Positions 1 through 9,173 are shown, counted from the stretch's first letter. The stretch is 64,000 nucleotides of DNA from Pollutimonas bauzanensis (GCF_900129885.1 NZ_FQXE01000002.1:496001-560000), one strand, 5' to 3'. Numbers and translations: made by a program. Notes: generated by a model not told the origin, from the sequence alone.

Positions 1-1057
1 GGGCAATATCATTGCCGCGCGGCGATGCCGTCCTCTTGAGCGCTTTTTCCGGCGGCGCCATGGGAGGGAGGGCATCGGAAGTCGTTCCGGCCCCCCGCTG
101 GCGCTTGAAAAAGGCCAATGCCTTGAACAATATCCCCTCGGGCGCCATGATGACGACGAGGACGATGGCCAGGCCATAGACGACGCCTTGTATGCCAGGC
201 AGCTTGTCACCCAGTTGGGCGCTCAGGTACTCGCTGATCGGCACCAGCGTAATGGCGCCGATCACGGGGCCCGCAACGGTGCCCACGCCGCCGAACAAGG
301 CGAAAATCACTGCCTGCGCCGATATGAGCGGACCAAAGACCGCCGGCGGCGAAACAATCAGCAGCACCACCGCATATAGGCCGCCCGCGGCGCCGGCTAT
401 GCCCGCGGACAACACCAGCGCCATCAGCTTCCAATTGAAGGGATTGATCCCCGAAGCATCGGCGGCCAGTTCGTTCTGTTTGATGGCCAGCAGCGACAAG
501 CCGAAACGCGACTTGCTGATGCGCAGGCTGATGAGCAGGGCAATGATCAGCAGCGCGATCGCCAGCACAACGTAGCAGCGGGTATCGGAAAACTGCATAT
601 AGGCCCACGGCGCCTCGCGCCGCATCGGAATCGCGACCTCCTGATAGCCCAGCCATTCAAACACATAGAGCAGCGCCAGCGGATAGGCCAGCATGGCCAG
701 GCCGAAATAATGGCCGCGGAGCCGGAAAGTCAGCGCGCCGATCAATGCGCCGGCCATGGCCCCTACCGCGGTGGCTATCGGAATGCCCATCCATGGAGAA
801 ATGGCGAGCTTCTCGGACAGCAGCGCCACCGTATAGGCGCCCAGCCCGAAAAATGCGGCGTGCCCGAACGAAACCAGGCCGGAGTAGCCGCTGAAGATAT
901 TCCATGACACGCCCAGCGTGGCCCAGATCGGCACGATCGTGAGCATCAGAAGATAATACGGATTGCTTACCGAGAAGGAGACGGCTAGATACAGCGCCGC
1001 CAGGATAATGATTCGGAAGGTCGCGCTTCTATCGCGCCAGAAAATTGCATTAAGCAC
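1..1057 (-). CDS. livM: Branched-chain amino acid-type ABC transporter permease LivM (partial, runs off the left edge)
   Basis: Inner-membrane permease of the LivHM type, the partner of the LivH encoded just upstream. The frame is open without a stop from a GTG at 1057 to position 1, about 352 codons. It reads as alternating hydrophobic segments with LivM landmarks: GYSGLVSFGHAAFFGLGAY near the N-terminus, and near the C-terminus a Gly-rich FALFGGVGTVAGPVIGA segment followed by the ending typical of these permeases. The GTG lies inside the last codons of livH (8-base overlap), which suggests translational coupling. The 3' end, and probably the ATPase genes livG/livF, lie outside the window. 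Position in an operon with catabolic enzymes suggests uptake of the catabolic substrate, an organic acid or amide rather than necessarily an amino acid; that is inference. Confidence 0.85.
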   Translation of the reverse strand, partial: MLNAIFWRDRSATFRIIILAALYLAVSFSVSNPYYLLMLTIVPIWATLGVSWNIFSGYSGLVSFGHAAFFGLGAYTVALLSEKLAISPWMGIPIATAVGAMAGALIGALTFRLRGHYFGLAMLAYPLALLYVFEWLGYQEVAIPMRREAPWAYMQFSDTRCYVVLAIALLIIALLISLRISKSRFGLSLLAIKQNELAADASGINPFNWKLMALVLSAGIAGAAGGLYAVVLLIVSPPAVFGPLISAQAVIFALFGGVGTVAGPVIGAITLVPISEYLSAQLGDKLPGIQGVVYGLAIVLVVIMAPEGILFKALAFFKRQRGAGTTSDALPPMAPPEKALKRTASPRGNDIA

Positions 1058-2012
1058 GATCTACGGACCTCCCGAAAAGCCCCTGGGGACGCAAGAGAAT
1101 AATGAGCAGAAAAACGACGAAAATCGCCGCGTTCTGCAGTTGCACCGGCAGCACGATGGCCGACAGCTGCTGCACCAGCCCGATCGTGAGCCCCCCCCAG
1201 AATGCGCCGGCTATGCTGCCTATGCCGCCAAGCACCACGCCCGCGAACATGATCACGATGAACTCGATGCCGACATATGGATGAAACGGAAAATTGACGG
1301 CAATCAATCCCCCGCCGATGGCGGTAATGGCCGCGCCCAGGCCAAAGGCGTAACGGTGCGATTTTCCGACGTCAATGCCCATATATGTGGCCGCCTCCGG
1401 GTTGTCGGCCGCGGCGCGCAACATTTTCCCGGTTCGCGAACGGGTGATGAACAGCGCCACCACCAGGACCACCACCACGGTCGCCAAAAAAGAGACTGTG
1501 CGCCCCTTGTTCAGGAAGACGCTGATATCGTCGCCCAGCAGCGGTCCGATTTCCCAGGCGCTCGAGGTAAGCGAGGTCTGGATGGTCCTCGCGCCCGAGC
1601 CGAACAGGATGAGCGCGCCGTTTTGCAGGATCAGCGACAAGCCCAATGTCAGCGTCAATTGCTGGTAGTGCCCATCACCGTCGCTGCCGGCGGCGCGCGT
1701 GCCTGTCACCCTGGCCAGCAACAGGGGATGAAGCATGGCCGCAAACGCATACAACAGGACGCCGGCCAGCAATGCGCTGACGACGGGCCCCAACACGGGA
1801 CCGATGGCCGCATTGAGGCCGAACTGGGTAAAGATGAACAAGGAGGCGTACATCCCCAGCATCAGGAATTCCCCTTGGGCGAAATTGATGACGCGCATTA
1901 CGCCGAAAATCATTCCCAGGCCCGCGCAAAGCAGGCCATAGACCCCTCCGACGACAATTCCGGTAAGAAGGGCCTGAAGAATATTTTCCACAATGATCAA
2001 ACTAGGGTCCAT
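1050..2012 (-). CDS. livH: Branched-chain amino acid-type ABC transporter permease LivH
   Basis: 320-residue inner-membrane permease of the LivH family, the usual length. It has about eight hydrophobic segments and the N-terminal LivH signature GMIFGVMRVINFAQGEF (about residues 33-49), plus a conserved GGIGSIAGAFWGG stretch near residue 265. The start is an ATG behind GGAG. It overlaps livM by 8 bases and follows the alpha/beta hydrolase gene after 90 bases, so it probably belongs to the operon that starts at the lactonase gene near 5497. In this family LivH/LivM form the membrane channel for amino acids, amides or aromatic and short-chain carboxylates. The actual substrate cannot be read from the sequence. 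Confidence 0.92.
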   Translation of the reverse strand: MDPSLIIVENILQALLTGIVVGGVYGLLCAGLGMIFGVMRVINFAQGEFLMLGMYASLFIFTQFGLNAAIGPVLGPVVSALLAGVLLYAFAAMLHPLLLARVTGTRAAGSDGDGHYQQLTLTLGLSLILQNGALILFGSGARTIQTSLTSSAWEIGPLLGDDISVFLNKGRTVSFLATVVVVLVVALFITRSRTGKMLRAAADNPEAATYMGIDVGKSHRYAFGLGAAITAIGGGLIAVNFPFHPYVGIEFIVIMFAGVVLGGIGSIAGAFWGGLTIGLVQQLSAIVLPVQLQNAAIFVVFLLIILLRPQGLFGRSVDRA

Positions 2013-2102
2013 CCGCCACTCCGATAATTTTTATGTTCCAGGATTGGATCTCGCGAAAGCCGCGGCCTGCTTCCCGGCCTGGAGCCGCGGGTAGCCGATA
2101 AA

Positions 2103-2987
2103 TCAGCGGCTCTCCGGAGAGGATTCCAGATACTGCGCAAGCAATGAGTTGAACTGCCTGGCCGCTTCGTATGCCACCCAATGCCCCGCGCCGGGCACGA
2201 CGTGGAAGGTCGCCCCGGGGCAGAGAGACCGGATAAAGCGCTCGCGCTCTTCGATATGCGGATACGCCACCGCGTCCAGCTCTCCCCAGATGACATTCAG
2301 CCGCTTGGGCGGACAGGACCGCAGCACGCGGGCCAGCGCGTCGGTATTCGCGACCTTGCGGCTGCGCACGCGCGACCGCAGCGTGTTCCTCTGCTGGATC
2401 TCCAGCGCCAGCGCGTCGAGGTTCTCGGGATGCGCGATCATCAAGCGCAGCAAGTTGGTCCTGTGTATCGCGCGCAATTGATCCGGAGGCAAATCCGGCG
2501 TCCAGCCCAGGAGTTCAATGCGGGGGCGGGCCAGGCCAAGCGCGCCGGGCCCGGCCAGGGTGAGCGAACGGACCTGAGGCCCAAGCCGCGCCGCGACATA
2601 CCCCGCCACCAGCGCGCCGAACGAAAACCCCACCAGATCGAATGGCGTTCTTTCAACAATCAGTTGTTCGAGCCCGGAGGCGACGATGGCAGCGATGCCG
2701 TCAGGCACGTCGCCGGTGAAATCGCTGGAGTCGCCCAAGCCGGGAAGATCCGGAACGAGGACCGTGCGCGTCGCGGCAAAGGCCGGTATGCTGCGGATCC
2801 AATGCAGCCATGATCCATGGCCTCCGTGCAGCAATACCAGCAGCGGCCCCGAACCCCAGCTGCGCCATGTCATCTGCCCGCCGGCGCAAGGCGTGGCAAC
2901 GCGCCGGCATGACGCCTCGAGCCGCTCGATCACCGCGCCCGGATGAAGCAATGGTTCTTCGGAAAAAGGCATTTCCATCGCAGTCAT
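2103..2987 (-). CDS. Alpha/beta hydrolase
   Basis: 294-residue alpha/beta-hydrolase-fold protein with a complete apparent catalytic triad: nucleophile Ser122 in GFSFGA, acid Asp238 in the GELDAVA segment, and His269 in GAGHW. The oxyanion-hole motif HGGHGS is at about residues 54-59. This pattern is seen in carboxylesterases, C-C hydrolases (meta-cleavage-product type) and lactonases; the sequence does not choose between them. The ATG at 2987 overlaps the TGA of the upstream DUF35 gene (ATGA), which implies co-translation with the thiolase-like/DUF35 pair. In this operon it could hydrolyse an ester or lactone, or a CoA thioester after aldol cleavage. Confidence 0.85.
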   Translation of the reverse strand: MTAMEMPFSEEPLLHPGAVIERLEASCRRVATPCAGGQMTWRSWGSGPLLVLLHGGHGSWLHWIRSIPAFAATRTVLVPDLPGLGDSSDFTGDVPDGIAAIVASGLEQLIVERTPFDLVGFSFGALVAGYVAARLGPQVRSLTLAGPGALGLARPRIELLGWTPDLPPDQLRAIHRTNLLRLMIAHPENLDALALEIQQRNTLRSRVRSRKVANTDALARVLRSCPPKRLNVIWGELDAVAYPHIEERERFIRSLCPGATFHVVPGAGHWVAYEAARQFNSLLAQYLESSPESR

Positions 2988-3397
2988 GCAGGCACGAAGC
3001 GCAGCAGCGACACGCTCTCGGCTACATGCTCGAATACGGCGCGCATGGGCAGGCCCATATGCACGTCATCAGGAATATCGCAGCCGAAATTGCTCAAGAC
3101 GAGGGGTCCCTCTTCCAGCTGGACCAGGCAAACGTCGTAGGGCAGCTCCGCGCGGTAGCCATCCCAATAAGCGCGATGGAAACGCACCCAGGAAACCAGC
3201 GTCGCACGCCCGCTCACCACTTCCCAAAGCTGGTCGTCGGACAGGCATACGGGACATACCTCGCAAGCCGGGAAATGGCGGTCGCCGCAGCTTTGGCAGC
3301 GCTGGACGGACAACTGGCGGGCCCATGCGAAATCCCAGTACGGTTTGGTCAGCGGATCCAGGACTGGCAAAGGCTTGTCATAGGGGATGCTCGTCAT
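2984..3397 (-). CDS. DUF35 (zinc ribbon/OB-fold) partner of thiolase-like protein, module 1
   Basis: Small (137-residue) DUF35 protein. A rubredoxin-like zinc ribbon is visible as CQSCG followed ten residues later by CEVCPVC. It is followed by an OB-fold domain with the characteristic VSGRATLVSW strand and a QLEEGPLVLSN segment. In characterised systems (ChsH2 with Ltp2, BbsA with BbsB, and archaeal acetoacetyl-CoA thiolase/HMG-CoA synthase complexes) such proteins bind a thiolase-fold enzyme and help bind the CoA substrate. The ATG at 3397 lies two bases from the stop of the thiolase-like gene. An in-frame start at 3490 would add 31 residues lying inside the upstream gene and is less likely. 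A paralogue is at 12215-12658. Confidence 0.88.
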   Translation of the reverse strand: MTSIPYDKPLPVLDPLTKPYWDFAWARQLSVQRCQSCGDRHFPACEVCPVCLSDDQLWEVVSGRATLVSWVRFHRAYWDGYRAELPYDVCLVQLEEGPLVLSNFGCDIPDDVHMGLPMRAVFEHVAESVSLLRFVPA

Positions 3398-3399
3398 AA

Positions 3400-4530
3400 T
3401 CAGCCCTTCGTATAAATAATGGAACGTGTGCAAGGCGTGGCCGCCACATACTGGACCACTTCGCAGCCGGGCACCTGCCGGGCGCCGCATTCCCCGCGGA
3501 TCTGCCGCACCGCTTCGACATTCAGCGCCCAGCCTTGCATATAGGAATTGGAAAGATGGCCGCCATCAGTGTTGGTTGGCAGCTTGCCGTTCAGCCCCAG
3601 CGTCCCGCCTTCGACAAAAGAGCCCGATTCGCCTCTTGCGCAATAGCCCAGCCCTTCGAGGCTGAACAGCACCGTGGCGCTGAAGTTGTCGTAGCACATG
3701 AAGGCGTCGACATCGCTGCATCCCAAGCCCGCCATTCCATACGCCTGCGCGCCCGCATCGCTGATTTCGCTGTACCAGAAATCCGCGTCGAAATTCGATA
3801 TTGAGCTGCGCTGGAAACCATCGCGCGCGCCCACCCCGGAAATCAATACAGGGGGCTTTGCGAGATCGCGCGCGCGCTCCGCCGTCGTCATGATCATGCA
3901 GACGGCTCCGTCGTTTATCAGGCAATAGTCCAGCAAGCCGAACGGCTCGACAATGCGGCGGGCCGTTTCATGGTCATCGATCGTGATCGGCTTTTGCATG
4001 ACCGCATCCGGATTGAGCATGGCATTATTGCGGAATGCCACGGACACCTCGCCAAGCTGCCGCGTCGTCGTGCCATAGCGCTGCATATGCATGCGGAACA
4101 TCAAGGCGTGCGCGGCGCCGGGCGACGTAAAGCCCCAGGGGTCCCATATGCTGGCGCTGTCCTCGCCCCCATAGCTCACCCTGCGCGAGCGGCCGATGTT
4201 GGTATAGATCAGCGCGACATACTTGGCGGCGCCGGTCTCGAGCGCCATCATGGCCTCGATGATGGACATGCCCGACATGCGGCCATGCCCCGGCAGGCTG
4301 ATGGTCCACGAAGGATTCAGGCCCAGGACTTCGCCCATCCGCGCATAGTAGGGAACGCGGCAGCATACCAGGCCATCGATCTGGTTCTTGTCCAGGCCGC
4401 AATCCGCGATTGCCGACTTGAAGGCTTGAGCTCCGAGCCCATAGTCGCTTTTATCGGGGAAGTCGCCGTATTTTGTATTGCCCACCCCCACGACGGCAAT
4501 CTTGTTTTTCAGCGCGCGGAAATCATTCAT
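3400..4530 (-). CDS. Thiolase-fold protein lacking the catalytic cysteine (probable Ltp2-type retro-aldolase), module 1
   Basis: 376-residue thiolase-superfamily protein of the SCP-x/lipid-transfer subgroup, starting KIAVVGVGNTKYG. The loop that carries the nucleophilic Cys in true thiolases reads GHGRMSGMSII with no Cys, and the usual HDxF motif reads YDNF (Tyr280). A second tyrosine (Tyr330) sits in GGHLSNSYMQGW exactly 50 residues later. Family knowledge: Ltp2-type aldolases use tyrosines instead of the thiolase Cys/His and cleave CoA esters of tertiary 3-hydroxy acids together with a DUF35 partner. I infer a retro-aldol lyase rather than a thiolase. The ATG at 4530 has AAAGGG well placed upstream; an ATG at 4545 is also in frame. 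The DUF35 gene follows immediately. Confidence 0.82.
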   Translation of the reverse strand: MNDFRALKNKIAVVGVGNTKYGDFPDKSDYGLGAQAFKSAIADCGLDKNQIDGLVCCRVPYYARMGEVLGLNPSWTISLPGHGRMSGMSIIEAMMALETGAAKYVALIYTNIGRSRRVSYGGEDSASIWDPWGFTSPGAAHALMFRMHMQRYGTTTRQLGEVSVAFRNNAMLNPDAVMQKPITIDDHETARRIVEPFGLLDYCLINDGAVCMIMTTAERARDLAKPPVLISGVGARDGFQRSSISNFDADFWYSEISDAGAQAYGMAGLGCSDVDAFMCYDNFSATVLFSLEGLGYCARGESGSFVEGGTLGLNGKLPTNTDGGHLSNSYMQGWALNVEAVRQIRGECGARQVPGCEVVQYVAATPCTRSIIYTKG

Positions 4531-4588
4531 ATTTGCCCTTTGCATATCCAGTGACGGTTGACGCTTTCAATCGAGTCCGCTCCGGCGG

Positions 4589-5497
4589 TCAAGGAAGCTG
4601 CGCGCCGCTTGGCCCGACAAACACCGAGTACAGGCAGGAAGCCGTCGTCACAAACAGGCGGCTGCCTTTCCGGCCGCCAAAAGTCAGGTTGCTGACCACC
4701 TCGGGGAAGCGGATTTTTCCTATCAGTTCGCCGTCCGGGGCGTAGCAATGAATGCCGTCGCCCGCGCTCGTCCACACCTGCCCTTCCGTATCGACACGAA
4801 AGCCGTCGGAAACGCCCGGATCGATATCGGCGAAAACCCGCGGATTCTTAAGCCGCTTGCCGTCGACTTCCCACGCCATGATGTGATGCGGCCCGTCCTG
4901 CTGATGAGAAATCCCGGTATCCGCCACATAGAGTATTTTCTCGTCGGGCGAAAACGCCAGGCCGTTCGGCTTGACCATTGCGCCTGTGGCGATGTTGAGC
5001 TCCCCGGTTCCGGGGTCGAAGCAAAACACATTGTTGGCGCCGAGTTCGCTTTCGGACTTGTCGCCGGTGTAGTTGCTGAGAATGCCGTAGGGCGGGTCGG
5101 TGAACCAGATGGTATCGTCCGAACGCACCACCAGGTCATTGGGCGAATTCAGACGCTTGCCTTCATAGCTGTCGACCAGCGTGGTAATGGTGCCGTCATA
5201 TTCCGTGCGCGTGATGCGGCGCGAACCGCTTTCGCACGTCACGAGTCTTCCCTGGCGATCGCGGGTGTTCCCGTTCGAGAAATGAGAGGGGTAGCGGTAG
5301 GTGGTCACGCCCCCGCCCTCGACCCAGCGCAGAATGCAATTGTTCGGTATATCGCTGAACAGCAGGTAATCGCCATCGGCAAAATAAACGGGGCCTTCCG
5401 CCCAGCGCATGCCCGAATGCAACAGCTCTATCCTTGATGCCGCCACAAGACTGGGCCTGAAACGCTGGTAGTTGATTATCTCGAAATCCGGGCTCAT
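4589..5497 (-). CDS. SMP-30/gluconolactonase-family lactonase
   Basis: 302-residue six-bladed beta-propeller protein of the SMP-30/gluconolactonase/LRE family (PF08450). The expected divalent-metal ligands are visible: Glu in RWAEGP (about residue 34), Asn in NSPNDL (about 119) and Asp in VSDGFRVD (about 213). There is no signal peptide, so it is probably cytoplasmic. These enzymes hydrolyse sugar lactones and other intramolecular esters. It is the first gene of the minus-strand operon that continues through the thiolase-like, DUF35 and hydrolase genes to livHM, with GGAG ahead of its ATG. This suggests that the compound being degraded is, or passes through, a lactone; the precise substrate is unknown. 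Confidence 0.88.
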   Translation of the reverse strand: MSPDFEIINYQRFRPSLVAASRIELLHSGMRWAEGPVYFADGDYLLFSDIPNNCILRWVEGGGVTTYRYPSHFSNGNTRDRQGRLVTCESGSRRITRTEYDGTITTLVDSYEGKRLNSPNDLVVRSDDTIWFTDPPYGILSNYTGDKSESELGANNVFCFDPGTGELNIATGAMVKPNGLAFSPDEKILYVADTGISHQQDGPHHIMAWEVDGKRLKNPRVFADIDPGVSDGFRVDTEGQVWTSAGDGIHCYAPDGELIGKIRFPEVVSNLTFGGRKGSRLFVTTASCLYSVFVGPSGAQLP

Positions 5498-5550
5498 TTA
5501 CGTTCGTCTCCAGTAGTTTTCCATATCCGCACATGCTTCGTGAAAAACGA

Positions 5551-5580
5551 ATAATGCATGATATTTTATATTTTATATAA
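5551..5580. promoter_or_regulatory. AT-rich putative operator/promoter in the divergent lactonase/CoA-transferase intergenic region (site A)
   Basis: The 272-base divergent gap 5498-5769 holds two AT islands in otherwise GC-rich DNA. This one contains ATAATGCAT at 5551-5559 and the decamer TATATTTTAT at 5567-5576. The nonamer recurs exactly at 16472-16480; the decamer recurs exactly at 9160-9169 and 16294-16303. It is a plausible binding site for the FCD-GntR regulators encoded at 8389 and 11383 and may include the lactonase promoter. Confidence 0.5.
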
Positions 5581-5681
5581 AAGTCAACCGATTAAATCGG
5601 CGGACTATGCCGTCCACGGAGGCAGCGGACCTTGAGAACGCCATCGCCATGGCCGCAAAACCTGTCTTTTCATTTTTAAAT

Positions 5682-5710
5682 TGATGCATTGTATAATATA
5701 TAAATTATTA
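5682..5710. promoter_or_regulatory. AT-rich putative operator/promoter upstream of the fused CoA-transferase (site B)
   Basis: Second AT island of the divergent gap, 60-90 bases upstream of the ATG at 5770. It contains ATGCAT and, at 5698-5708, ATATAAATTAT, whose reverse complement occurs exactly at 16288-16298 in front of the second module. Its position fits the promoter/operator of the CoA-transferase gene. Confidence 0.45.
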
Positions 5711-5769
5711 CCCAGAACGCGCTCAAGAAGCCTGCGCTTGGCCCGAAAATCCTCACTTGAAAGGCAACC

Positions 5770-8385
5770 ATGTCCCACGTCCCTGAATCCAATCCCGCTC
5801 AATCAGTCGACACCAACAAACCAGGCATGCTGGCGGGAGTCCGGGTTATCGAAGTCGCAGACGAACTCGGCGAATATTGCGGCTTGCTGCTCAGCGGCCT
5901 GGGCGCCGAGGTAATAAAGGTCGAATCGCCCAGCGGCAGCCCGACCCGCAAGATCGGGCCGTTCGCGGACGATGAATGCGATCCGGAAAAATCGCTGTTC
6001 TTCTGGGCGTACAACCGGGGCAAGCGCTCTATCGTCCTGGAAATGGACACCGACGAGGGAAGGCGGGTGTTCATGCAGCTGGTCGGCAGCGCCGATGTAT
6101 TGCTCGACAGCACTTGCGGGCGGCTCATGTCTGAGCTCAAGCCCGAACAGCCGCTGAACGAGCTATTCCCATCATTGATAAGCGCGCGCATCACCCCCTT
6201 TGGCGACAGCGGGCCGTGGAAGGACTTCAAGAGCTCCGATCTGATTCATCTGGCGCTTGGCGGCGTGATGATGAACTGCGGCTATGACATGGACGCGGAT
6301 GGAAACTATGAGCTGCCGCCAATCGCCCCGCAAGTCTGGCACGCCTATCACATAACCGCCGAGCAAACGGCGGTCGGCATTCTGGCAGCGCTGATGCACA
6401 GGCAAAAAACCGGCGAAGGCCAGGATCTGTCCTGCGCCGTGCATGAAGCGGTGTCCAAGAACACTGAACTCGATCTGATGTCGTGGGTAATGCGCCATGC
6501 TGAACTCTACAGGCAGACATCGCGCCACGCCGTCGAATCTCCCAACCCAATGCCTAATATCAGCGCGACCAGGGATGGGCGCTGGAACATGGCCTGGGGC
6601 GTATCCGCGCGCGACAAGGCAAAGCTGGTGCCCTTTCTCGATCGCTATGGCATGGCTTCCGACCTCAAGGCGCCCCCCGAGAACGCGGATATGCTTGCAC
6701 GCAACACTCCCGGCTCGGCCGCCATGGACGAGGAATCGGTGCATACGCTGAACGTGATTCAGGAATTCATTGCGTCTTACGACTACAAGGATTTACCCTG
6801 GCACGAGGCGCAAGACGCCGGCCTGCTGTGGGCGCCCGTACGCAAGCCCCACGAGAATGCGCAGGACGAACACTGGCTGCTGCGCCATTCATTCAGCGAC
6901 ATCGAGCACCCGGAGCTCGGGCGCAGCTTCCGCTATCCGACCAGCAAATGGCTGAGTACGGCGACTGCATGGCAGGTCGGCCAGCGCGCTCCATTGCTGG
7001 GCGAACATACACAGGAAGTGAAGGCATTGGCGGGCCGGGGCCAAACGACGGCAGCCGGCAAGGCGCTTCCAGCCGCGGCCGCCGCGCCCTCGCCCAAGCT
7101 GTCCGCGCGCGGCCGTCCGTTTCCACTGCAGGGAATCCGGATTCTCGACTTCTCCTGGTTTCTCGCATCGGCGGGAGGCACTCGCTTTCTCGCGGCGCTG
7201 GGCGCGGAAAGCATCAAAGTGGAATGGAAGGAAAACCCGGACACCCGCCTGGCGGCCATGGCGCCCGTTGGCGGGCGGGCCGCCAGGCAGGCCGCGACGG
7301 GCCCCATTCCGGGCGTCGCCGATCCGGACATGGGCGGCCAGTTCAACAACAAGAACGCCGGCAAGCGCGGCATGTCGCTCAACATCCGCCACCCCAAGGG
7401 GCTGGCGATCGCAAAAGCGCTGGTAAGTCAGTCCGACATCGTGGCCGAAGGGTTCTCGCCGGGGGTCTTGCAGCGGCTGGGGCTCGGCTATGACGTCCTG
7501 AAGTCCATAAAACCCGACATCATCTACGTGCAGCAGTCGGGAATGGGCAGCATAGGAAAATACGGACGCTTCCGGACGGTCGGCCCGGTGGCTGCGTCGT
7601 TCGCGGGGACGACGGAAATGTCGGGACTGCCCGATCCGCTGCCACCGGCCGGATGGGGCTATTCCTATCTCGACTGGGTCGGGGCTTATGGTTTCGCCCT
7701 CGCGGCGATGGGCGCGCTATATCACCGCGAACGCACCGGCGAGGGCCAATGGATAGACTCGTCGCAGTGTGAAGCCGGGATTTTCCAAACCGCGACCGCC
7801 ATACTCGACTGGTCGGCCAATGACCGCATCTGGACGCGCTATGGCAATCGTTCGCCGCACAAGCCAGCCGCGCCGCATGGCGCCTATCGCTGCGCGGGCA
7901 AGGACCGGTGGATCGCGATCGCCTGCTTCGACGAAGAGGACTGGGCAGCCCTGCTGCGCGTGTCCGGCATGGCGGAACTGAATTTCGACCCGCGTTTCAA
8001 TACGCTTGCGGCGCGGCTGGAAAACCAGGACGCCCTGGACGCGGCGATTGGTTCCTGGACGGAAAGACAAGAGGCTTTCCATTGCATGCATCAGCTGCAG
8101 GCGGCGGGAGTGGCGGCCGGCGTCTGCCAAACCGCGGCCGACCGCTGCGATCGCGACCCCCAGCTGGCCCACCTGGAATGGCTCACCGAGGTGAGCGGCA
8201 GCAAGATCGGCCGCTGGCCGGTTATAGAATTTCCCGTAAAGCTGAGCAAGACGCCGGCATATAGCGGCGGCCCTATCGACCGCGGCGCCCCTTGTTATGG
8301 GGAAGACAACGAGCACGTATTATCCGTGATGCTGGGGTACTCCGCAGCCGAGATCGCCGACCTGCAAGAGCAGGGGGTCATTTGA
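5770..8385 (+). CDS. Tandem-fused class III (CaiB-type) CoA-transferase
   Basis: 871-residue protein, about twice the usual 400, made of two complete CaiB/BaiF domains: about residues 20-420 and 453-860, joined by an Ala/Pro-rich linker (about 422-450). Each domain begins with the typical xGVRVIEVA / QGIRILDFS strand and has the GLGAEVIKVE / ALGAESIKVE motif and a TGEGQ turn. Twelve residues after the G of that turn, where formyl-CoA transferase has its catalytic Asp, there is Glu226 in domain 1 and Glu668 in domain 2. The family transfers CoA between carboxylic acids through an acyl-enzyme anhydride. Module 2 encodes the equivalent as two separate genes (13856-16228). DMSP CoA-transferase/lyase DddD is another tandem CaiB protein, but nothing specific here supports that identity. 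Confidence 0.88.
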   Translation: MSHVPESNPAQSVDTNKPGMLAGVRVIEVADELGEYCGLLLSGLGAEVIKVESPSGSPTRKIGPFADDECDPEKSLFFWAYNRGKRSIVLEMDTDEGRRVFMQLVGSADVLLDSTCGRLMSELKPEQPLNELFPSLISARITPFGDSGPWKDFKSSDLIHLALGGVMMNCGYDMDADGNYELPPIAPQVWHAYHITAEQTAVGILAALMHRQKTGEGQDLSCAVHEAVSKNTELDLMSWVMRHAELYRQTSRHAVESPNPMPNISATRDGRWNMAWGVSARDKAKLVPFLDRYGMASDLKAPPENADMLARNTPGSAAMDEESVHTLNVIQEFIASYDYKDLPWHEAQDAGLLWAPVRKPHENAQDEHWLLRHSFSDIEHPELGRSFRYPTSKWLSTATAWQVGQRAPLLGEHTQEVKALAGRGQTTAAGKALPAAAAAPSPKLSARGRPFPLQGIRILDFSWFLASAGGTRFLAALGAESIKVEWKENPDTRLAAMAPVGGRAARQAATGPIPGVADPDMGGQFNNKNAGKRGMSLNIRHPKGLAIAKALVSQSDIVAEGFSPGVLQRLGLGYDVLKSIKPDIIYVQQSGMGSIGKYGRFRTVGPVAASFAGTTEMSGLPDPLPPAGWGYSYLDWVGAYGFALAAMGALYHRERTGEGQWIDSSQCEAGIFQTATAILDWSANDRIWTRYGNRSPHKPAAPHGAYRCAGKDRWIAIACFDEEDWAALLRVSGMAELNFDPRFNTLAARLENQDALDAAIGSWTERQEAFHCMHQLQAAGVAAGVCQTAADRCDRDPQLAHLEWLTEVSGSKIGRWPVIEFPVKLSKTPAYSGGPIDRGAPCYGEDNEHVLSVMLGYSAAEIADLQEQGVI

Positions 8386-8388
8386 AAA

Positions 8389-9120
8389 TTACTTGCCGGC
8401 TTGCTTGAGCTTTTTGCGCAATTCGTCGGCGTAGCACTTCTTGAACTTGCGATGCCCGCTTTCGATGTGAGCCTGGAGCGCCCGTACCACCGTTTTGGCA
8501 TCGCCGGTTTTCAAGGCGTCGAGAATGATCTGATGCTCGTCCACCACGTCGGCAGGACGATTAGGCATGGCCGCCAGCATTTCGAAAGGATATTTCGCCC
8601 ATACAATCCGGACAAAATGCAGCGTCTGAGGCTGATCGGCTATTTCATACAAACGAAAATGCAAGCGGAAATTGCTTCGGCGATGGGCGAGCATATCGTT
8701 GGCCTTCAATGCCGCTTTCATTTCATCATTGATACGGGCCAGTGATTTTATGTGTTCCGCCGTGATGCGCTTGGCCGCTATGCGCGCCAGCCGGAGTTCG
8801 AGTTCGAGGCGCAATTCGTACAATTCCTCGACCTGCTCCAGCACCAGAGGCGCGACTACCGCGCCACGGTGCGAAGCCCCATGCACGTAGCCCTCGGCCT
8901 CCAGAAGTTTCAAGGCCTCTCTGACGGGAGTGATCGAAAGATTGAACATTTTGGCGATTTCCGCCTGCCTCAGCTTTTGTCCACGCTGGAAGAAGCCGGC
9001 CAGAATGCCTTCCCGGAGAAACTCGGTAACCTGATTTTCCTTGGTCTTGAACGCACCCCCGCGAGTCAGTTCGCCGTCCATGCCAAACTCAAAGCTCTGG
9101 AGCCCTTCGGTCGGATTCAT
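8389..9120 (-). CDS. GntR-family (FCD/FadR subgroup) transcriptional regulator, module 1
   Basis: 243 residues: an N-terminal winged helix (about 30-98) with the GntR recognition segment LSITPVREALKLLE, then an all-helical FCD ligand-binding domain containing the Asp/His metal-site pattern of the family. It is tail-to-tail with the fused CoA-transferase (3 bases apart) and divergent from the amidohydrolase gene. It is clearly paralogous to the regulator at 11383-12030: the recognition helix is the same and both share the LYEIADxPQTLxFVR segment. FCD regulators are usually repressors released by a carboxylate. Likely targets are the AT-rich sites described in this region. Confidence 0.9.
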   Translation of the reverse strand: MNPTEGLQSFEFGMDGELTRGGAFKTKENQVTEFLREGILAGFFQRGQKLRQAEIAKMFNLSITPVREALKLLEAEGYVHGASHRGAVVAPLVLEQVEELYELRLELELRLARIAAKRITAEHIKSLARINDEMKAALKANDMLAHRRSNFRLHFRLYEIADQPQTLHFVRIVWAKYPFEMLAAMPNRPADVVDEHQIILDALKTGDAKTVVRALQAHIESGHRKFKKCYADELRKKLKQAGK

Positions 9121-9152
9121 ATATCTAATGGATGCCTTTAGTATTTATCTGA

Positions 9153-9173
9153 ATTATATTATATTTTATCTTT
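9153..9173. promoter_or_regulatory. AT-rich putative operator between gntR and the amidohydrolase gene (site C)
   Basis: A run of A/T in the 114-base divergent gap. It carries TATATTTTAT at 9160-9169, identical to the decamer at 5567-5576 and 16294-16303. Its position fits autoregulation of the GntR gene and control of the divergent amidohydrolase gene. Confidence 0.45.

Noticed and set aside
963-2027. 354-codon plus-strand frame opposite livH
   Set aside because: Its product has no recognisable domain and is rich in Gln/His/Asp; livH on the other strand is unambiguous.
5770-8385. DddD (DMSP CoA-transferase/lyase) because it is a tandem CaiB protein and acuRI is in the window
   Set aside because: acuRI is 20 kb away with unrelated genes between; the neighbours indicate a different CoA pathway. 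Only a tree would settle it.
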